Assembly: GCA_028703495.1 (NCBI GenBank)
Contig: JAQVMT010000001.1
Span: 215,117-279,116, forward strand
From: Clostridia bacterium
GTDB lineage: Bacteria; Bacillota; Clostridia; Christensenellales; CAG-314
Direction of reading: 5' to 3'
DNA length: 64,000 nt
Shown here: positions 21,350-31,578 of the stretch, in pieces
How positions within the stretch are numbered: position 1 is the first letter of the stretch
How the letters are laid out: each line of letters begins with the position of its first letter
Notes under the pieces: model-generated
Seen by the model: only the letters and a program-made list of their open reading frames with translations
Database searches by the model: none
Told to the model about the DNA's origin: nothing
Made by a program: the position numbers and the translations under genes

Positions 21350-22294
21350 TTGTCCTCCTTAAAAAATGTATTAATACTATTTACAGTCCTTATATCAATG
21401 CCTTAACGTTGTTGCGATATTTGTTTTCCCACCCGCCTTATTTCACGAGTTTATGAAATTTGGCATGAAGGACAATTGCCTCGGCTCATCTTTTGATGTT
21501 TCGAACTGTCATAAGTATGATCTTCGGAATGTCGAGCCGATAGATAGCGATATATTACAGCAAACGCACTATCCCAACTCAACGCTTCGACATCGGACCG
21601 TTACACATGAGGTGTTTTCGGAATATCGAGCTACATCGATATTTACACATTATTCCATACAACCTCTAGGACGGCTTACCAAGCACAAATACTATTCCGC
21701 GCGCCGCGCCTTAAGCAAGTACTGCCGCCGCCCGTATCCGATTACGCTTAGTTATCCGCAAGTCCAACTTCATGTAATTCGCATAACGAATATATGCATA
21801 CATTATGCAATATCTTACTATGAAGAATTTAGAGTCTTCAGTTTAACACCATTATTTGGTTTCGTCAAGCTATTTATCGCAAAGCAGAGAAGTTTTTTAA
21901 GGGAATCGACAATATTTTTTGGTAAAATCTTCTAAAGAAGATATTATGCACATAGCTATTGATTTTGGGATAAAAATTTTTCAAAAAACATTTTTTTGTT
22001 TGACTTATCGAATAATTGCTGATATATTAAAAGCGATTATGGTAAAGATTGACATCGGCATGGCAAGTCGCAAAATAGTAGTTGTAAATTCAAAACATTA
22101 TTAAGAGCGTACTGGTTATGCAAAAACTTACCAAAAAGCTTAATTGCTCATGCGTGATTCGGACATTGATTTGGAAACGGAGTAAAAGCAGAGGTTGTTT
22201 GGAAGCGATTACGAAGTGTTCAAACGAGAGCGAGCTCGACACCTTAAAAAGTCACACACAAGCCGTAGTATGGAAACAGAGAAGGGACAATGAA

Positions 22295-22933
22295 ATGACA
22301 ATCCAAAAGGATAAAGAGATAATCGAAAGGCTTAAAAAGGAAGTTGCTACGCCGAAATATGATTCGGAGTTTATCGGTGCCTACAGCATAGGATTCGTGT
22401 TGGACTTTTTTAGAGCGTTGACTACCAACAAGATATACAGTCCGATAAGAGAAAACGCATCAAAATACAAACACCCGTATGCGAAGCTCACGCCGTCTAT
22501 GAAAACGATTATGGATGCTCTGTACAATCTAAAGACCTGCGAATCGATCACAAAGCTGGCGCAATATACAGGCTTGTCTTATAAAAACATATACAGAGTG
22601 CTTGACAAGCTTGTAAAAATCGGCTATGTGGAGTTGCAGCACAAGCCCGATTCGGTTTCCAATACAAAAGAAATCACGATGACCAAGTTGGGAATGGATT
22701 CAATGCAAACTCATTCGGATTTGGCGTTATATTTTATTAAGGATAGATTGAACAGGTATTTAACCGAAGACGAGCAGAAGGAGCTTGTGTACCATTCCTG
22801 CAAGGTAAGTCAGCTTTTGCGAAAGATCAGTCCTTTCGGTTCTGACGAAGAACAGGCGGAAGCCGAGAATGGCAATGATGTAAATAGCCAAACGGAGGAT
22901 ACGTCGGACACGGAACAAACGGACGAGGAATAG
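22295..22933 (+). CDS. MarR-like winged-helix transcriptional regulator
   Basis: SMKTIMDALYNLKTCESITKLAQYTGLSYKNIYRVLDKLVKIGYVELQ...ITMTKLGM; start MTIQKD favoured over the ORF's 5' end. Confidence 0.7.
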   Translation: MTIQKDKEIIERLKKEVATPKYDSEFIGAYSIGFVLDFFRALTTNKIYSPIRENASKYKHPYAKLTPSMKTIMDALYNLKTCESITKLAQYTGLSYKNIYRVLDKLVKIGYVELQHKPDSVSNTKEITMTKLGMDSMQTHSDLALYFIKDRLNRYLTEDEQKELVYHSCKVSQLLRKISPFGSDEEQAEAENGNDVNSQTEDTSDTEQTDEE

Positions 22934-23087
22934 GCAAGCTACATACAAAAAGTCACGAGCACGGTTGGCATAAAAGTGCAAATAAAAGCAGAGGCGACGG
23001 TGAAAGCATGGAGATACAATCGAACGCTGTCCTACATATATTGATTTATCGATGTACGAATAATTCTAGTAAACGACACGAATTATG

Positions 23088-23270
23088 TCGGTATTCTACA
23101 AGTAGAACAAACCCGAAATCAATCGGTATCCTTAGAGCATGAAAACCCGAAATCAATCGGTATCCTTAGAGCATGATACCCCCCAAGTTTATCGGTATAC
23201 TTAGAGCATGAAAATCCGAAGCCAATCGGTATATTTAGAGCAAGAAAATCCGAAGTTATTCGATATTCAG
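23088..23270. repeat. Minisatellite, period 34-35 bp, about 5 units
   Basis: TCGGTATCCTTAGAGCATGAAAACCCGAAATCAA-type units; TCGGTAT at 23088, 23123, 23157, 23192, 23226, then a degenerate copy. Confidence 0.9.
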
Positions 23271-23313
23271 CAAGTGGTGAGAACCATGGCGAAAGTTAAA
23301 TATTCGGTTTGTG

Positions 23314-23937
23314 TTAAAGGTTTTGAATTGCGTCCATAAACTCGAAGGCTTTATCGATATTGCCGTCCTTGTCGCGAAGTATTTTATAGATGTCAGAAAT
23401 CACGAAGTCGAAGTCGTCTTTTCTCAATCGAAAGATCAAGCGGACGTCGTTTGCGGAGAGTCTTAAAGCCACGCAGAGAGCTTTGCTCATCTTCGACCAA
23501 GGGCTGAATGCACCCAATATAGCCTTCACGGAGATAATTGCAAGGACGATCACCAAACAGGCGAAGACGATTCCCCAAGTTCTCCAATTCTTCAGGGCGT
23601 CGGTAAGTTCTAATTGAGAAGCGCAAATGAGGATAAAAATACCGCAGGCCACAAACACCGCTATCAAAGCGATATAGAATGGCAACTCGTATTTTCTGGA
23701 TTTTTCCTTAAGCTGACAAAGCTTGCCTTTAAGCTTTTTCCGTAATTCGAATTGCTTGACCTTTATTTCGGGATCCAGCTCGACCGTTTCTGCTTTTCTT
23801 TCTACTTCGGTTATTCGAGGTTTACTGCCGATAACGTTATCGCTCACCTCAAAGCCTTCGATTATCGCGGATTTTTCGCGCGCGCCTTGCTCGTCGGCAA
23901 ATTCGAATTTTTTCTTGTCATCAGGTTTTTTGCTCAT
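23314..23937 (-). CDS. Hypothetical two-TM membrane protein
   Basis: 207-aa ORF; hydrophobic FYIALIAVFVACGIFILICAS and WGIVFACLVIVLAIISVKAILGAF; charged N-terminus. Confidence 0.65.
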   Translation of the reverse strand: MSKKPDDKKKFEFADEQGAREKSAIIEGFEVSDNVIGSKPRITEVERKAETVELDPEIKVKQFELRKKLKGKLCQLKEKSRKYELPFYIALIAVFVACGIFILICASQLELTDALKNWRTWGIVFACLVIVLAIISVKAILGAFSPWSKMSKALCVALRLSANDVRLIFRLRKDDFDFVISDIYKILRDKDGNIDKAFEFMDAIQNL

Positions 23938-24186
23938 AAAAACTCCGTGTATTTTCCGAAGCGTGTTTTACAACGCTCAAAGCGGCGATAATGCCGCAAA
24001 TAACTATCTATTGTCAATCAATCTCAATCTCAAGCTGTTTGCCATAACTGCAATATTGGATTTGTCTTATCGATTTTTCGGTATTGCACATTTAAACATC
24101 GTTAGCTTAGACCGGCTTGCATAAATGTTGTAAATAAAATTCAATCGCAAGCTGTTTGCTATAACTGCAATACAGGCTTTGTCGTA

Positions 24187-25221
24187 TCAATTTCCCAGCC
24201 TTACACATTGAGAACCGACGTCGGCGCAGAAGATTCTTTGCATCGGATTAACTCTTGCCGATATCGTAAACTGTCCGTCGTAGAAGCAGGAAATGACGTC
24301 TTGTACGGCGAGGGAGAAAGCCTCCTTAGTAAGGTCGCAATCGAGTATTTTAAAAACATAGCGTTGGTCTACGCTTTTGATCTTGGCGATTCTGTCAAGG
24401 GCTTGCGATAAATTCTCAACGATGTTGCTGCATCTGTAGAACCAATTACACTGATACGCCTCGCACTTAATGCTTTCAAGCTCGAAAGCGTGATCTCTAG
24501 TAATGTTGCTGTCGTCAAGGCAGAAGTAATCGAAAGCGATTTGGGGTTGTCCACGGCTGAAGAATTTATCCAGGGCAATATCGATGTGGTAAAACTCACC
24601 GTCGAGGCAGGCGATATTCCAAACGTGCGGTCTTGCGGTCCCATTGACAAGAGCCGAGCCGTAAACGATCATATTGTCCACCTTCATACCGTCGAATAGG
24701 TACTTGCCCGCCATCGCGAAGCCCTCCGCATCGGTAGCTCCCTCGTAAAGAGCCGCGTCCACGGTTCCCTCGCCCTTTTTAAGCAGGTCGAATTCCGAAT
24801 ACTTTAGGTTAGATATAAGATAGTTGTGAAGCTTATACGCTTTTCGATAGTCGCTGGCTTGCACATTCACGCCGTACAGAGCTGCTTTGAGCTTGGCATT
24901 AATTGCGACGCAGTCGATTTCGTTCAATCTATATGGAATATGAAATGCGCTTTTCACCACCAAATCATCGACGGCGATCTGCTTTTTCCAATCCACATAG
25001 TAAAACTCGGGATGCTCATACCTCAATGCCTGCAACACGTCCGAAGGATTCATGCAAGGTACGGTAATAATCAGATTTTTAAATCCGCAAATGCCGTCCG
25101 CGAGAGTATCGTAGACGGATTTACCCAAATTGTCGAGCTTATCGTAATAGTACTTTCCCAACTCCATATTTACTCCATATTCAATGCCGTTAGCGAAAGT
25201 ATCGCAGACATTCCAAGTCAT
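24187..25221 (-). CDS. Transglutaminase-like fold protein lacking the expected catalytic Cys
   Basis: ALYEGATDAEGFAMAGKYLFDGMKVDNMIVYGSA...HVWNIACLDGEFYHIDIALD matches the C-x-GYA...HxWN...D pattern except Cys->Ala; exact start uncertain. Confidence 0.65.
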   Translation of the reverse strand: MTWNVCDTFANGIEYGVNMELGKYYYDKLDNLGKSVYDTLADGICGFKNLIITVPCMNPSDVLQALRYEHPEFYYVDWKKQIAVDDLVVKSAFHIPYRLNEIDCVAINAKLKAALYGVNVQASDYRKAYKLHNYLISNLKYSEFDLLKKGEGTVDAALYEGATDAEGFAMAGKYLFDGMKVDNMIVYGSALVNGTARPHVWNIACLDGEFYHIDIALDKFFSRGQPQIAFDYFCLDDSNITRDHAFELESIKCEAYQCNWFYRCSNIVENLSQALDRIAKIKSVDQRYVFKILDCDLTKEAFSLAVQDVISCFYDGQFTISARVNPMQRIFCADVGSQCVRLGN

Positions 25222-25490
25222 CGGTGATTTATCGTATGTTCCCGATTCTGTTAAATGAAAATACAGTCGGAATGAACGTCGCAGACGGAAGAATTCAAGC
25301 CGTCGATATGATTAATCAAACGGAATTTCCAAGCCGTCGAGACGCAAAGGGACATACAAAATGCCGTATATGTGCCCGAAAGCGCATAAATTAGCTTGCG
25401 GATATTGGCTTATTATAACCTCTTGCAATGGCGTTGTCAAGCATTCAAGCCTTATTGAATTTTTATGTCTACTTTATAAGTGCGGAGTAA

Positions 25491-25536
25491 ATTGCCATAG
25501 TACATTCCACTGTGGAACTTACTTTTGCAATTAACT
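25491..25536. repeat. Palindromic dispersed element, copy A
   Basis: ATTGCCATAGTACATTCCACTGTGGAACTTACTTTTGCAATTAACT; reverse complement of its right arm matches copies B and C (26/27). Confidence 0.85.
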
Positions 25537-25580
25537 CTCCCAAAAGATGCACGCATTTTTGAAAAAACTACGCAAAATAC

Positions 25581-25609
25581 TTGACAGAGGTTGTTTTATA
25601 TGATAATAT
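25581..25609 (+). promoter_or_regulatory. Promoter upstream of rpmG-secE-nusG
   Basis: TTGACA, 17 nt, TGA-TAATAT (extended -10). Confidence 0.75.
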
Positions 25610-25693
25610 AACTAAGCACTTCCTTGGGGAGTGTAATTTTTTGACGGACTTTTTGAGTGCGTGGCTACACGCAATTACAGGAGGAAGAAATAA

Positions 25694-25861
25694 ATGGCAA
25701 AAGCAAAAGGCGCAAGAGTTAAGATTACTTTGGCTTGTACTGAGTGTAAGCAACGCAATTACGATAATATGAAGAACAAGAAGACTACGACAGACCGCGT
25801 TGAATTGATGAAATACTGTCGTTTTTGCAAAAAGCACACCCTGCACAGAGAAAGCAAGTAA
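25694..25861 (+). CDS. rpmG: 50S ribosomal protein L33
   Basis: [63 protein letters not shown]. Confidence 0.96.
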   Translation: MAKAKGARVKITLACTECKQRNYDNMKNKKTTTDRVELMKYCRFCKKHTLHRESK

Positions 25862-26047
25862 TACCGTAAGCCGCCTGATTCACATGGCGAAGCGGCTCGT
25901 TTCGATCGATTTTTTATCGAGCCTCGTCAAAGTGGTACTATGTCGGAAGCGCGATGAGGTATGCTTCGAATAGGCTCACTCGATTGTGTGTATGGACGGA
26001 ATTAGGTATAAGGCTTTATTAACTTGCTTAGGCAAAGGAGAAGGCAC

Positions 26048-26260
26048 ATGGCAGAAAAGAAAAAGACTAATGTTTTCAGACGTATCGGATCTTGGTTTAA
26101 AAAGAGCTGGTCCGAATTTAAGAAAGTATCATGGCCTACGTTCAACGAGGTTGTGAAGGCTACGGGTGTTGTTTTGCTCGTTGTCGTTGCTTTTATTATC
26201 GTATTGACCGTATTCGATTTGGGATTGACCAAGTTGCTTGAACTGCTTGTACAAGCGTAA
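26048..26260 (+). CDS. secE: Preprotein translocase subunit SecE
   Basis: FKKSWSEFKKVSWPTFNEVVKATGVVLLVVVAFIIVLTVFD; between rpmG and nusG. Confidence 0.95.
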   Translation: MAEKKKTNVFRRIGSWFKKSWSEFKKVSWPTFNEVVKATGVVLLVVVAFIIVLTVFDLGLTKLLELLVQA

Positions 26261-26274
26261 TTAGGAAATAGACG

Positions 26275-26820
26275 ATGAGTGAACACAAGTGGTATGTTCT
26301 GCATACTTACGCAGGTCATGAAGATGTTGTAAAAGCCAATTTGACACAAATGGCTATAATTAACGAGCTGACCGACGTGATTACGGATATTCAGATACCG
26401 ACCGAGCAGTCTGTCGAGGTGCACAACGGTAAACGTAAGGTTGTCGAGACCAAAATTTACCCCTGTTACGTCTACATCAAGATGGTCTACTCCCCACAGC
26501 TTTGGTATATGCTTACCAACACACGCGGCGTAACCGGTTTTGTCGGACCGCAGGGCAAGGCTTGGCCCTTGACCGATGAGGAGGTCAAACGGTTAAGGCT
26601 GGAGCAAAGCACGGTTGAATTTAATCTCAACATCGGTGACCGTGTGAGAGTTATTGCCGGTCCGTTTGAGACTATGGCGGGCACAATACGCTCAATCGAC
26701 ACCAATCACGAGAAGGTGTCCGTGTTTTTAACGCTGTTCGGAAGGGAAACCAACGTCGAACTGGGTTTTTCGGAGGTCGAGGGGCTCGACCGTCACGAGG
26801 AAAACGACAAGCCCGATTGA
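26275..26820 (+). CDS. nusG: Transcription termination/antitermination protein NusG
   Basis: KWYVLHTYAGHEDVVKANL...YPCYVYIKM...NTRGVTGFVG; KOW GDRVRVIAGPFETMAGTI. Confidence 0.97.
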   Translation: MSEHKWYVLHTYAGHEDVVKANLTQMAIINELTDVITDIQIPTEQSVEVHNGKRKVVETKIYPCYVYIKMVYSPQLWYMLTNTRGVTGFVGPQGKAWPLTDEEVKRLRLEQSTVEFNLNIGDRVRVIAGPFETMAGTIRSIDTNHEKVSVFLTLFGRETNVELGFSEVEGLDRHEENDKPD

Positions 26821-27101
26821 TTCTTTCTCGACGCACGTCTCGTAAGGGCGTAGCCTGAAGAAGATCCTTTCGGACAAACCGCGCTTATTAAGATAACGTG
26901 GAAATTTTGGTTAAATCAAGACAATTGTCTTGTTTAATTGTCGCATATGCGGCAGATTATATATGGATGTGGAAGAGCAAGCCGCCGACTTCGGTTGCGT
27001 ATAAACGTATACGGCTATTCGGTGTCGATTCAAAGCGAGATGGTTTTCGTTTCGAGTAATTGCGGAAAAAATGCTCGATATACCACAGATAAGGAGGAAA
27101 A

Positions 27102-27527
27102 ATGGCAAAAAAAGTTACAGCGGTTGTAAAATTACAGCTACCCGCCGGAAAAGCTACTCCTGCTCCGCCGGTCGGATCTGCTTTGGGACCGCACGGAATC
27201 AATATTCCGGGATTCACAAAGGAGTTTAACGCAAAGACAGCGGACAAAGCGGGATTGATTATCCCTTGTATCATTACGATTTATGCGGATCGTTCGTTTA
27301 CATTTGTTTTGAAAACGCCTCCCGCACCCGTTTTGATTAAGAAGGCATGTAAAATCGAATCCGCCTCGAGCAAACCCAACAAGGATAAGGTTGCTACTAT
27401 CACACGTGCGCAGATCGAGGAGATCGCAAAGACCAAAATGGAAGACTTGAACGCATCGTGTTTGGAAACTGCCTGCTCGATGATCGCAGGAACCGCCCGT
27501 TCTATGGGCATTGTAGTGGAGGACTAG
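27102..27527 (+). CDS. rplK: 50S ribosomal protein L11
   Basis: [36 protein letters not shown]. Confidence 0.98.
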   Translation: MAKKVTAVVKLQLPAGKATPAPPVGSALGPHGINIPGFTKEFNAKTADKAGLIIPCIITIYADRSFTFVLKTPPAPVLIKKACKIESASSKPNKDKVATITRAQIEEIAKTKMEDLNASCLETACSMIAGTARSMGIVVED

Positions 27528-27529
27528 AT

Positions 27530-28219
27530 ATGAAAAGAGGAAAGAAGTATATTGAGTCCGTTAAGCTATACGATCGGGCAAAACAATATGAGGTAGAGGA
27601 CGCACTTAAGCTTGCAATCGATACCGCAAAGGCTAAATTTGACGAAACAATCGAGTTACACATTAGATTGGGTGTTGATCCACGTCACGCCGACCAACAG
27701 GTAAGAGGCGTTGTCGTTCTTCCCAACGGAACAGGTAAAACCGTTAAGGTTTTGGTCATCACCAAGGGCGCGAAGGCAGATGAAGCTACCGCCGCAGGTG
27801 CAGATTTCGTAGGCGCGGAAGATATCGTCGCCAAAATTAAGGATGAGAACTGGTTCGGATTCGACGTTTGTATCGCAACTCCCGATATGATGGGCGTTGT
27901 CGGACGTATCGGTAAAATCTTGGGACCTAAAGGCTTAATGCCCAACCCGAAAAGCGGTACTGTTACTATGGACGTTGCAAAGGCTATCAACGACGTTAAG
28001 TCAGGTAAGGTTGAATACCGTGTGGATAAAACCGCGATATGCCACGTTATTTTCGGAAAGAAGAGCTTCGGCGTGGAAAAACTAGGCGAGAACTTCAATG
28101 CGCTTATGGATGCTATCGTTAAGGCAAAGCCCGCCGCATCCAAGGGCACGTATATTAAGAGTGTTGCTATCGCTGCAAGCATGGGACCCGGTATCAAGGT
28201 TAACTATCGTCAGGCGTAA
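27530..28219 (+). CDS. rplA: 50S ribosomal protein L1
   Basis: [26 protein letters not shown]...[14 protein letters not shown]...[19 protein letters not shown]; start inside the listed ORF. Confidence 0.98.
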   Translation: MKRGKKYIESVKLYDRAKQYEVEDALKLAIDTAKAKFDETIELHIRLGVDPRHADQQVRGVVVLPNGTGKTVKVLVITKGAKADEATAAGADFVGAEDIVAKIKDENWFGFDVCIATPDMMGVVGRIGKILGPKGLMPNPKSGTVTMDVAKAINDVKSGKVEYRVDKTAICHVIFGKKSFGVEKLGENFNALMDAIVKAKPAASKGTYIKSVAIAASMGPGIKVNYRQA

Positions 28220-28439
28220 TCGGCTTGATTTCGAAACGAGCTTAAAGTTTAAGCTTGCTAACCGAATGGTATTCGGATCAATGCTAAAATGCGTATTGCT
28301 CGTAAGATACCGCTTAATCTCCACCGTTGTTATTATGGTGGAACAATTCATTCCGACACTTCGGGAAGGCTTCAAAGCTTAACTTGTCGGAAATAACATT
28401 TGAATAATAGCTCTTTTCCAAAGACAGCAAGCGTCGATT

Positions 28440-28597
28440 TTCGACTGAAACTGTGCCTAGCGGAAGGTGAAATTCAATTTTGATTGAGTTATTCGCCGTA
28501 TGCTGCGCAAGCTTGCCGAGGTGCAGAGATTTAATCGGAGTATAAGCCGTATGGTTGAAATCGATTCCCCTGTGCCGAAAGGACGGGGGATTTTTTT
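28440..28597 (+). promoter_or_regulatory. Probable L10 (rplJ) leader with terminator-like hairpin
   Basis: About 450-nt gap before rplJ; conserved-looking CTTGCCGAGGTGCAGAG; TCCCC...GGGGGA followed by T7. Confidence 0.6.
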
Positions 28598-28677
28598 CCA
28601 CCAACGAAGGGCTGTTAGGGCGTGTATCCCGCGAGCAATTGCGAGCTATCGCCCGAAATATATAAAGGAGGAATACA

Positions 28678-29172
28678 ATGAACACAATCAGAGAACAAAA
28701 AGAGCAAGTGGTTTCCGAGATTAAAGAGAAGATTGAAAAATGTGCTTCTTTTGTGGTTATCGACTATATGGGACTTACCGTTGATGCCGATACCGCTTTC
28801 AGAAAGGAGTTCCGCGACGCTAAGATCGAGTATAAGGTTGTCAAAAACACTATGCTTAAAATCGCTTTGAACGAGTTGGGATATACCGAGTTCGACCATG
28901 CGTTGAATGGTCCGACCGCTATTGCGTTTTCTTACGATGACATCGTCGCTCCCGCCAAAATCAGTGCGGAAAAAATCAAGAAGCTCAATAAGATGGAAAT
29001 CAAGTGCGGAATGATTGAAAAGGTATACGCGGACGCTAATATGGTTAACGCTCTTGCGAATATACCTCCGAAGCAAACGTTGCTTTCTATGCTATGCAAC
29101 GTACTGCAGGCGCCTATTCGCAATTTAGCGGTCGTTATCGACCAAGCTGCAAAAAAGGCGGCAGAAGCATAA
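28678..29172 (+). CDS. rplJ: 50S ribosomal protein L10
   Basis: REQKEQVVSEIKEKIEKCASFVVIDYMGLTV...FRKEFRDAKIEYKVVKNTMLKIAL. Confidence 0.97.
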   Translation: MNTIREQKEQVVSEIKEKIEKCASFVVIDYMGLTVDADTAFRKEFRDAKIEYKVVKNTMLKIALNELGYTEFDHALNGPTAIAFSYDDIVAPAKISAEKIKKLNKMEIKCGMIEKVYADANMVNALANIPPKQTLLSMLCNVLQAPIRNLAVVIDQAAKKAAEA

Positions 29173-29202
29173 TAATTAATTAAAATTAAAGGAGAAATTA
29201 AA

Positions 29203-29571
29203 ATGGCTGAAATTCAGAAATTGGTTGAAGAAATCAAAACGTTATCCGTTTTGGAGCTTAATGAGTTAGTTAAAACATTGGAAGAAACCTTTGGAGTATC
29301 CGCTGCCGCCGCAACCGTTGTTGCAGGTCCTGCCGCAGATGCACCTCAAGAGGTTGAAAAGACAGAGTTCGACGTTGTTCTTACAGAAATCGGAGCAAAG
29401 AAAATCGAGGTTATCAAGGCTGTTCGTGAAATCACGGCTCTTGGTCTTATCGAAGCTAAAAACCTTGTTGAAAAGGTTCCCAGCGTTATCAAAGAAGGAT
29501 TGGCTAAGGATTTGGCTAATCAATACGCAGAGAAGCTTAAGGCTGCAGGCGCAACCGTTGAATTGAAATAA
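29203..29571 (+). CDS. rplL: 50S ribosomal protein L7/L12
   Basis: [71 protein letters not shown]. Confidence 0.98.
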   Translation: MAEIQKLVEEIKTLSVLELNELVKTLEETFGVSAAAATVVAGPAADAPQEVEKTEFDVVLTEIGAKKIEVIKAVREITALGLIEAKNLVEKVPSVIKEGLAKDLANQYAEKLKAAGATVELK

Positions 29572-29652
29572 TTCATTACGGTATGTTTGACGTTTTGTGA
29601 CAAACACACGCAAATGCCAAGTCGGATCGGTTAAATAATATTCCGATCGCAA

Positions 29653-29696
29653 TTTAAAACCGCTTTCGTAGCATTCAGCTTGAAAGCGGTTTTAAA
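29653..29696 (+). terminator. Intrinsic terminator after rplL
   Basis: TTTAAAACCGCTTTC...GAAAGCGGTTTTAAA. Confidence 0.88.
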
Positions 29697-29803
29697 TATG
29701 TAATTAAAGACTTGAGTCAAACTCTGTCTTTTCAACCTTTTGATTGCATACGCGACGCAGGCCGCAACAATAGTAGCGGTGGTAAGGATTGTGCCGACTT
29801 ATT

Positions 29804-30745
29804 TCACCGCCCGTCGTAGTCTTTGTCAACCTTAGCGGTAAGCTCCTTCATAAGGGCATACGCTCTTTCTATGTCATCGGGATTCAGCTTATTTGCGGGC
29901 ATTTTGTTAATTTTGGGATAGCCCCAAGCATGCACGAAGCCCGAGGGCTCCGACCAGCAGTCGGCAGGATAATCCTTGAAAATTGTCAAAAGCGAGGTTA
30001 ATGCTGCTTTTGAGGGCGACATACAAAAGATTTTAAGAAAAACCAAAGCGGTTGCGTTGAAAAACTTGGAAAAACCGCCTTTGCTTGCATTGAACAGCTC
30101 GGTTCCGCAAACGCCCGGGTGAGATAGCCTAACCCTCACTCCAAGTGGTTCGGCTTCGCGGTTTAGACCAATCATCGAGAGTGTCAAAAATAGCTTGCTC
30201 CTTGCATAAATTGCAGTCTTATTTTTAATCTTTACGGAATTAATATCATCGAAGTCAACACCGTCGAAGGTGTATGAAATACTGCTCGTCGAAACGACCT
30301 TTCCTCTGCCGAGTAGCGGAAGCAGTTTCTGCGTCAAATAAAAGGGGGCAAAGCTGTTTGTAGCAAAATGAATATCCATTTCTTCCTTGTTAAGGCGCGG
30401 TTTTAGGTGGTAACAGCCTGCGTTATTAACTAAATAATCGATTCTCTCGTACTTGGCGTATATTTTTTCCACCAAATCCACAAGCGAACGATTGTCAAAT
30501 AAATCGGCGGTCATTATGTCAACCTTTTTGAAAAAACATATACCCAAATCCTTAACAATACGCCGTGCCTTGCTTTCATCTCTGCATAAAATGACAACAA
30601 AAGCATTACGGAATAATAACACCTTCAATATTTCGCTCCCGATGCTTCCCGTGGCACCGGTTATCAAGACGGTCTTACCGCTTAAATCCTCGGTGTTTTC
30701 CAGAGTCCAACGCAGTATTTTGTTTTTAAGCAATTTTTTAGACAT
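29804..30745 (-). CDS. SDR-family NAD(P)-dependent oxidoreductase
   Basis: KTVLITGATGSIGSEI, YLVNNAGCYH, YARSK active-site motif. Confidence 0.88.
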   Translation of the reverse strand: MSKKLLKNKILRWTLENTEDLSGKTVLITGATGSIGSEILKVLLFRNAFVVILCRDESKARRIVKDLGICFFKKVDIMTADLFDNRSLVDLVEKIYAKYERIDYLVNNAGCYHLKPRLNKEEMDIHFATNSFAPFYLTQKLLPLLGRGKVVSTSSISYTFDGVDFDDINSVKIKNKTAIYARSKLFLTLSMIGLNREAEPLGVRVRLSHPGVCGTELFNASKGGFSKFFNATALVFLKIFCMSPSKAALTSLLTIFKDYPADCWSEPSGFVHAWGYPKINKMPANKLNPDDIERAYALMKELTAKVDKDYDGR

Positions 30746-30934
30746 AGCTACACCTATAATCGTCACATATCGATACCAAACCACCCACGACAGCCAAGAC
30801 AGGCACACGGCACAATCGCTTATGTAATTGTATCTACCTTCTTACGATACTCAAATAATTCGCGGTCAATTCTCTAAATCATTTGCGTATTCTCGAGGCA
30901 TATTATCCAAAGCACTCGGTGTCGGTTATTCCGA

Positions 30935-31378
30935 CTACTCCGCAACCACGGATACAAAGAAGTCCGCACTTATGTTGGCGTAAAGCTTAGCAGACACGGA
31001 ATACCGTCCCAATTGTTTGATAGGCTCATTTAAATTAACGCTTCTTTTATCCACGTTAAATCCCAAGTTGTTCAGTTCGTCGGCAATTTCACGTGTAGTG
31101 ACACTGCCGAAAAGACGACCGTTTTCACCGCACTTAATAGAGATGGTAATTTCCTGCCCTTTAATTTGCTTGCACAAGTCCAGCATACGCTGACGCTCGA
31201 GAAGCTCGGCTTTTTTCTTGTTCTCGTTTTGTACTTTCACCATATTGACAGTGCTTTCAGTAGCGATACTCGCAAGCTTCTTTGGTATGAGCAAATTCTT
31301 GGCGTAGCCGTCGCTTACATTGATGATCTGACCTTTCTTGCCCAACGTTTTTACGTCCTCAAGTAATAAAACTTTCAT
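30935..31378 (-). CDS. rplI: 50S ribosomal protein L9
   Basis: MKVLLLEDVKTLGKKGQIINVSDGYAKNLLIPKKLA. Confidence 0.97.
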   Translation of the reverse strand: MKVLLLEDVKTLGKKGQIINVSDGYAKNLLIPKKLASIATESTVNMVKVQNENKKKAELLERQRMLDLCKQIKGQEITISIKCGENGRLFGSVTTREIADELNNLGFNVDKRSVNLNEPIKQLGRYSVSAKLYANISADFFVSVVAE

Positions 31379-31578
31379 AACAGCCTCCGAATCGATATTT
31401 TACGGCAAACAACCGTATTCCTCTTGCATCAATCTTATTGTTAATTATACCACACCGCCATAGCCATGTCAACCGTTCGGTTTATAAATCCTATTTAATG
31501 CAATGCGGACTCTTTGGAGTAATATATCGCCGATTATCGGCATAAAATATTCCGATATTGCTATTATTCGGAGGAATT

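Noticed and set aside
21453-21935. 160-aa ORF in the intergenic region upstream of the MarR-like gene
   Set aside because: Composition and lack of RBS or motifs suggest chance openness.
22118-22294. N-terminal extension of the MarR-like ORF
   Set aside because: Sequence MQKLTKKLNCSCVIRTLIWKRSK... looks non-coding; ATG at 22295 has a purine-rich RBS region.
23088-23270. Possible CRISPR array
   Set aside because: Units of 34-35 bp are directly abutting with no unique spacers; no cas genes nearby.
25862-26040. tRNA-Trp expected between rpmG and secE
   Set aside because: No T-arm GGTTCGAATCC or cloverleaf seen; only a GCCGC...GCGGC hairpin.
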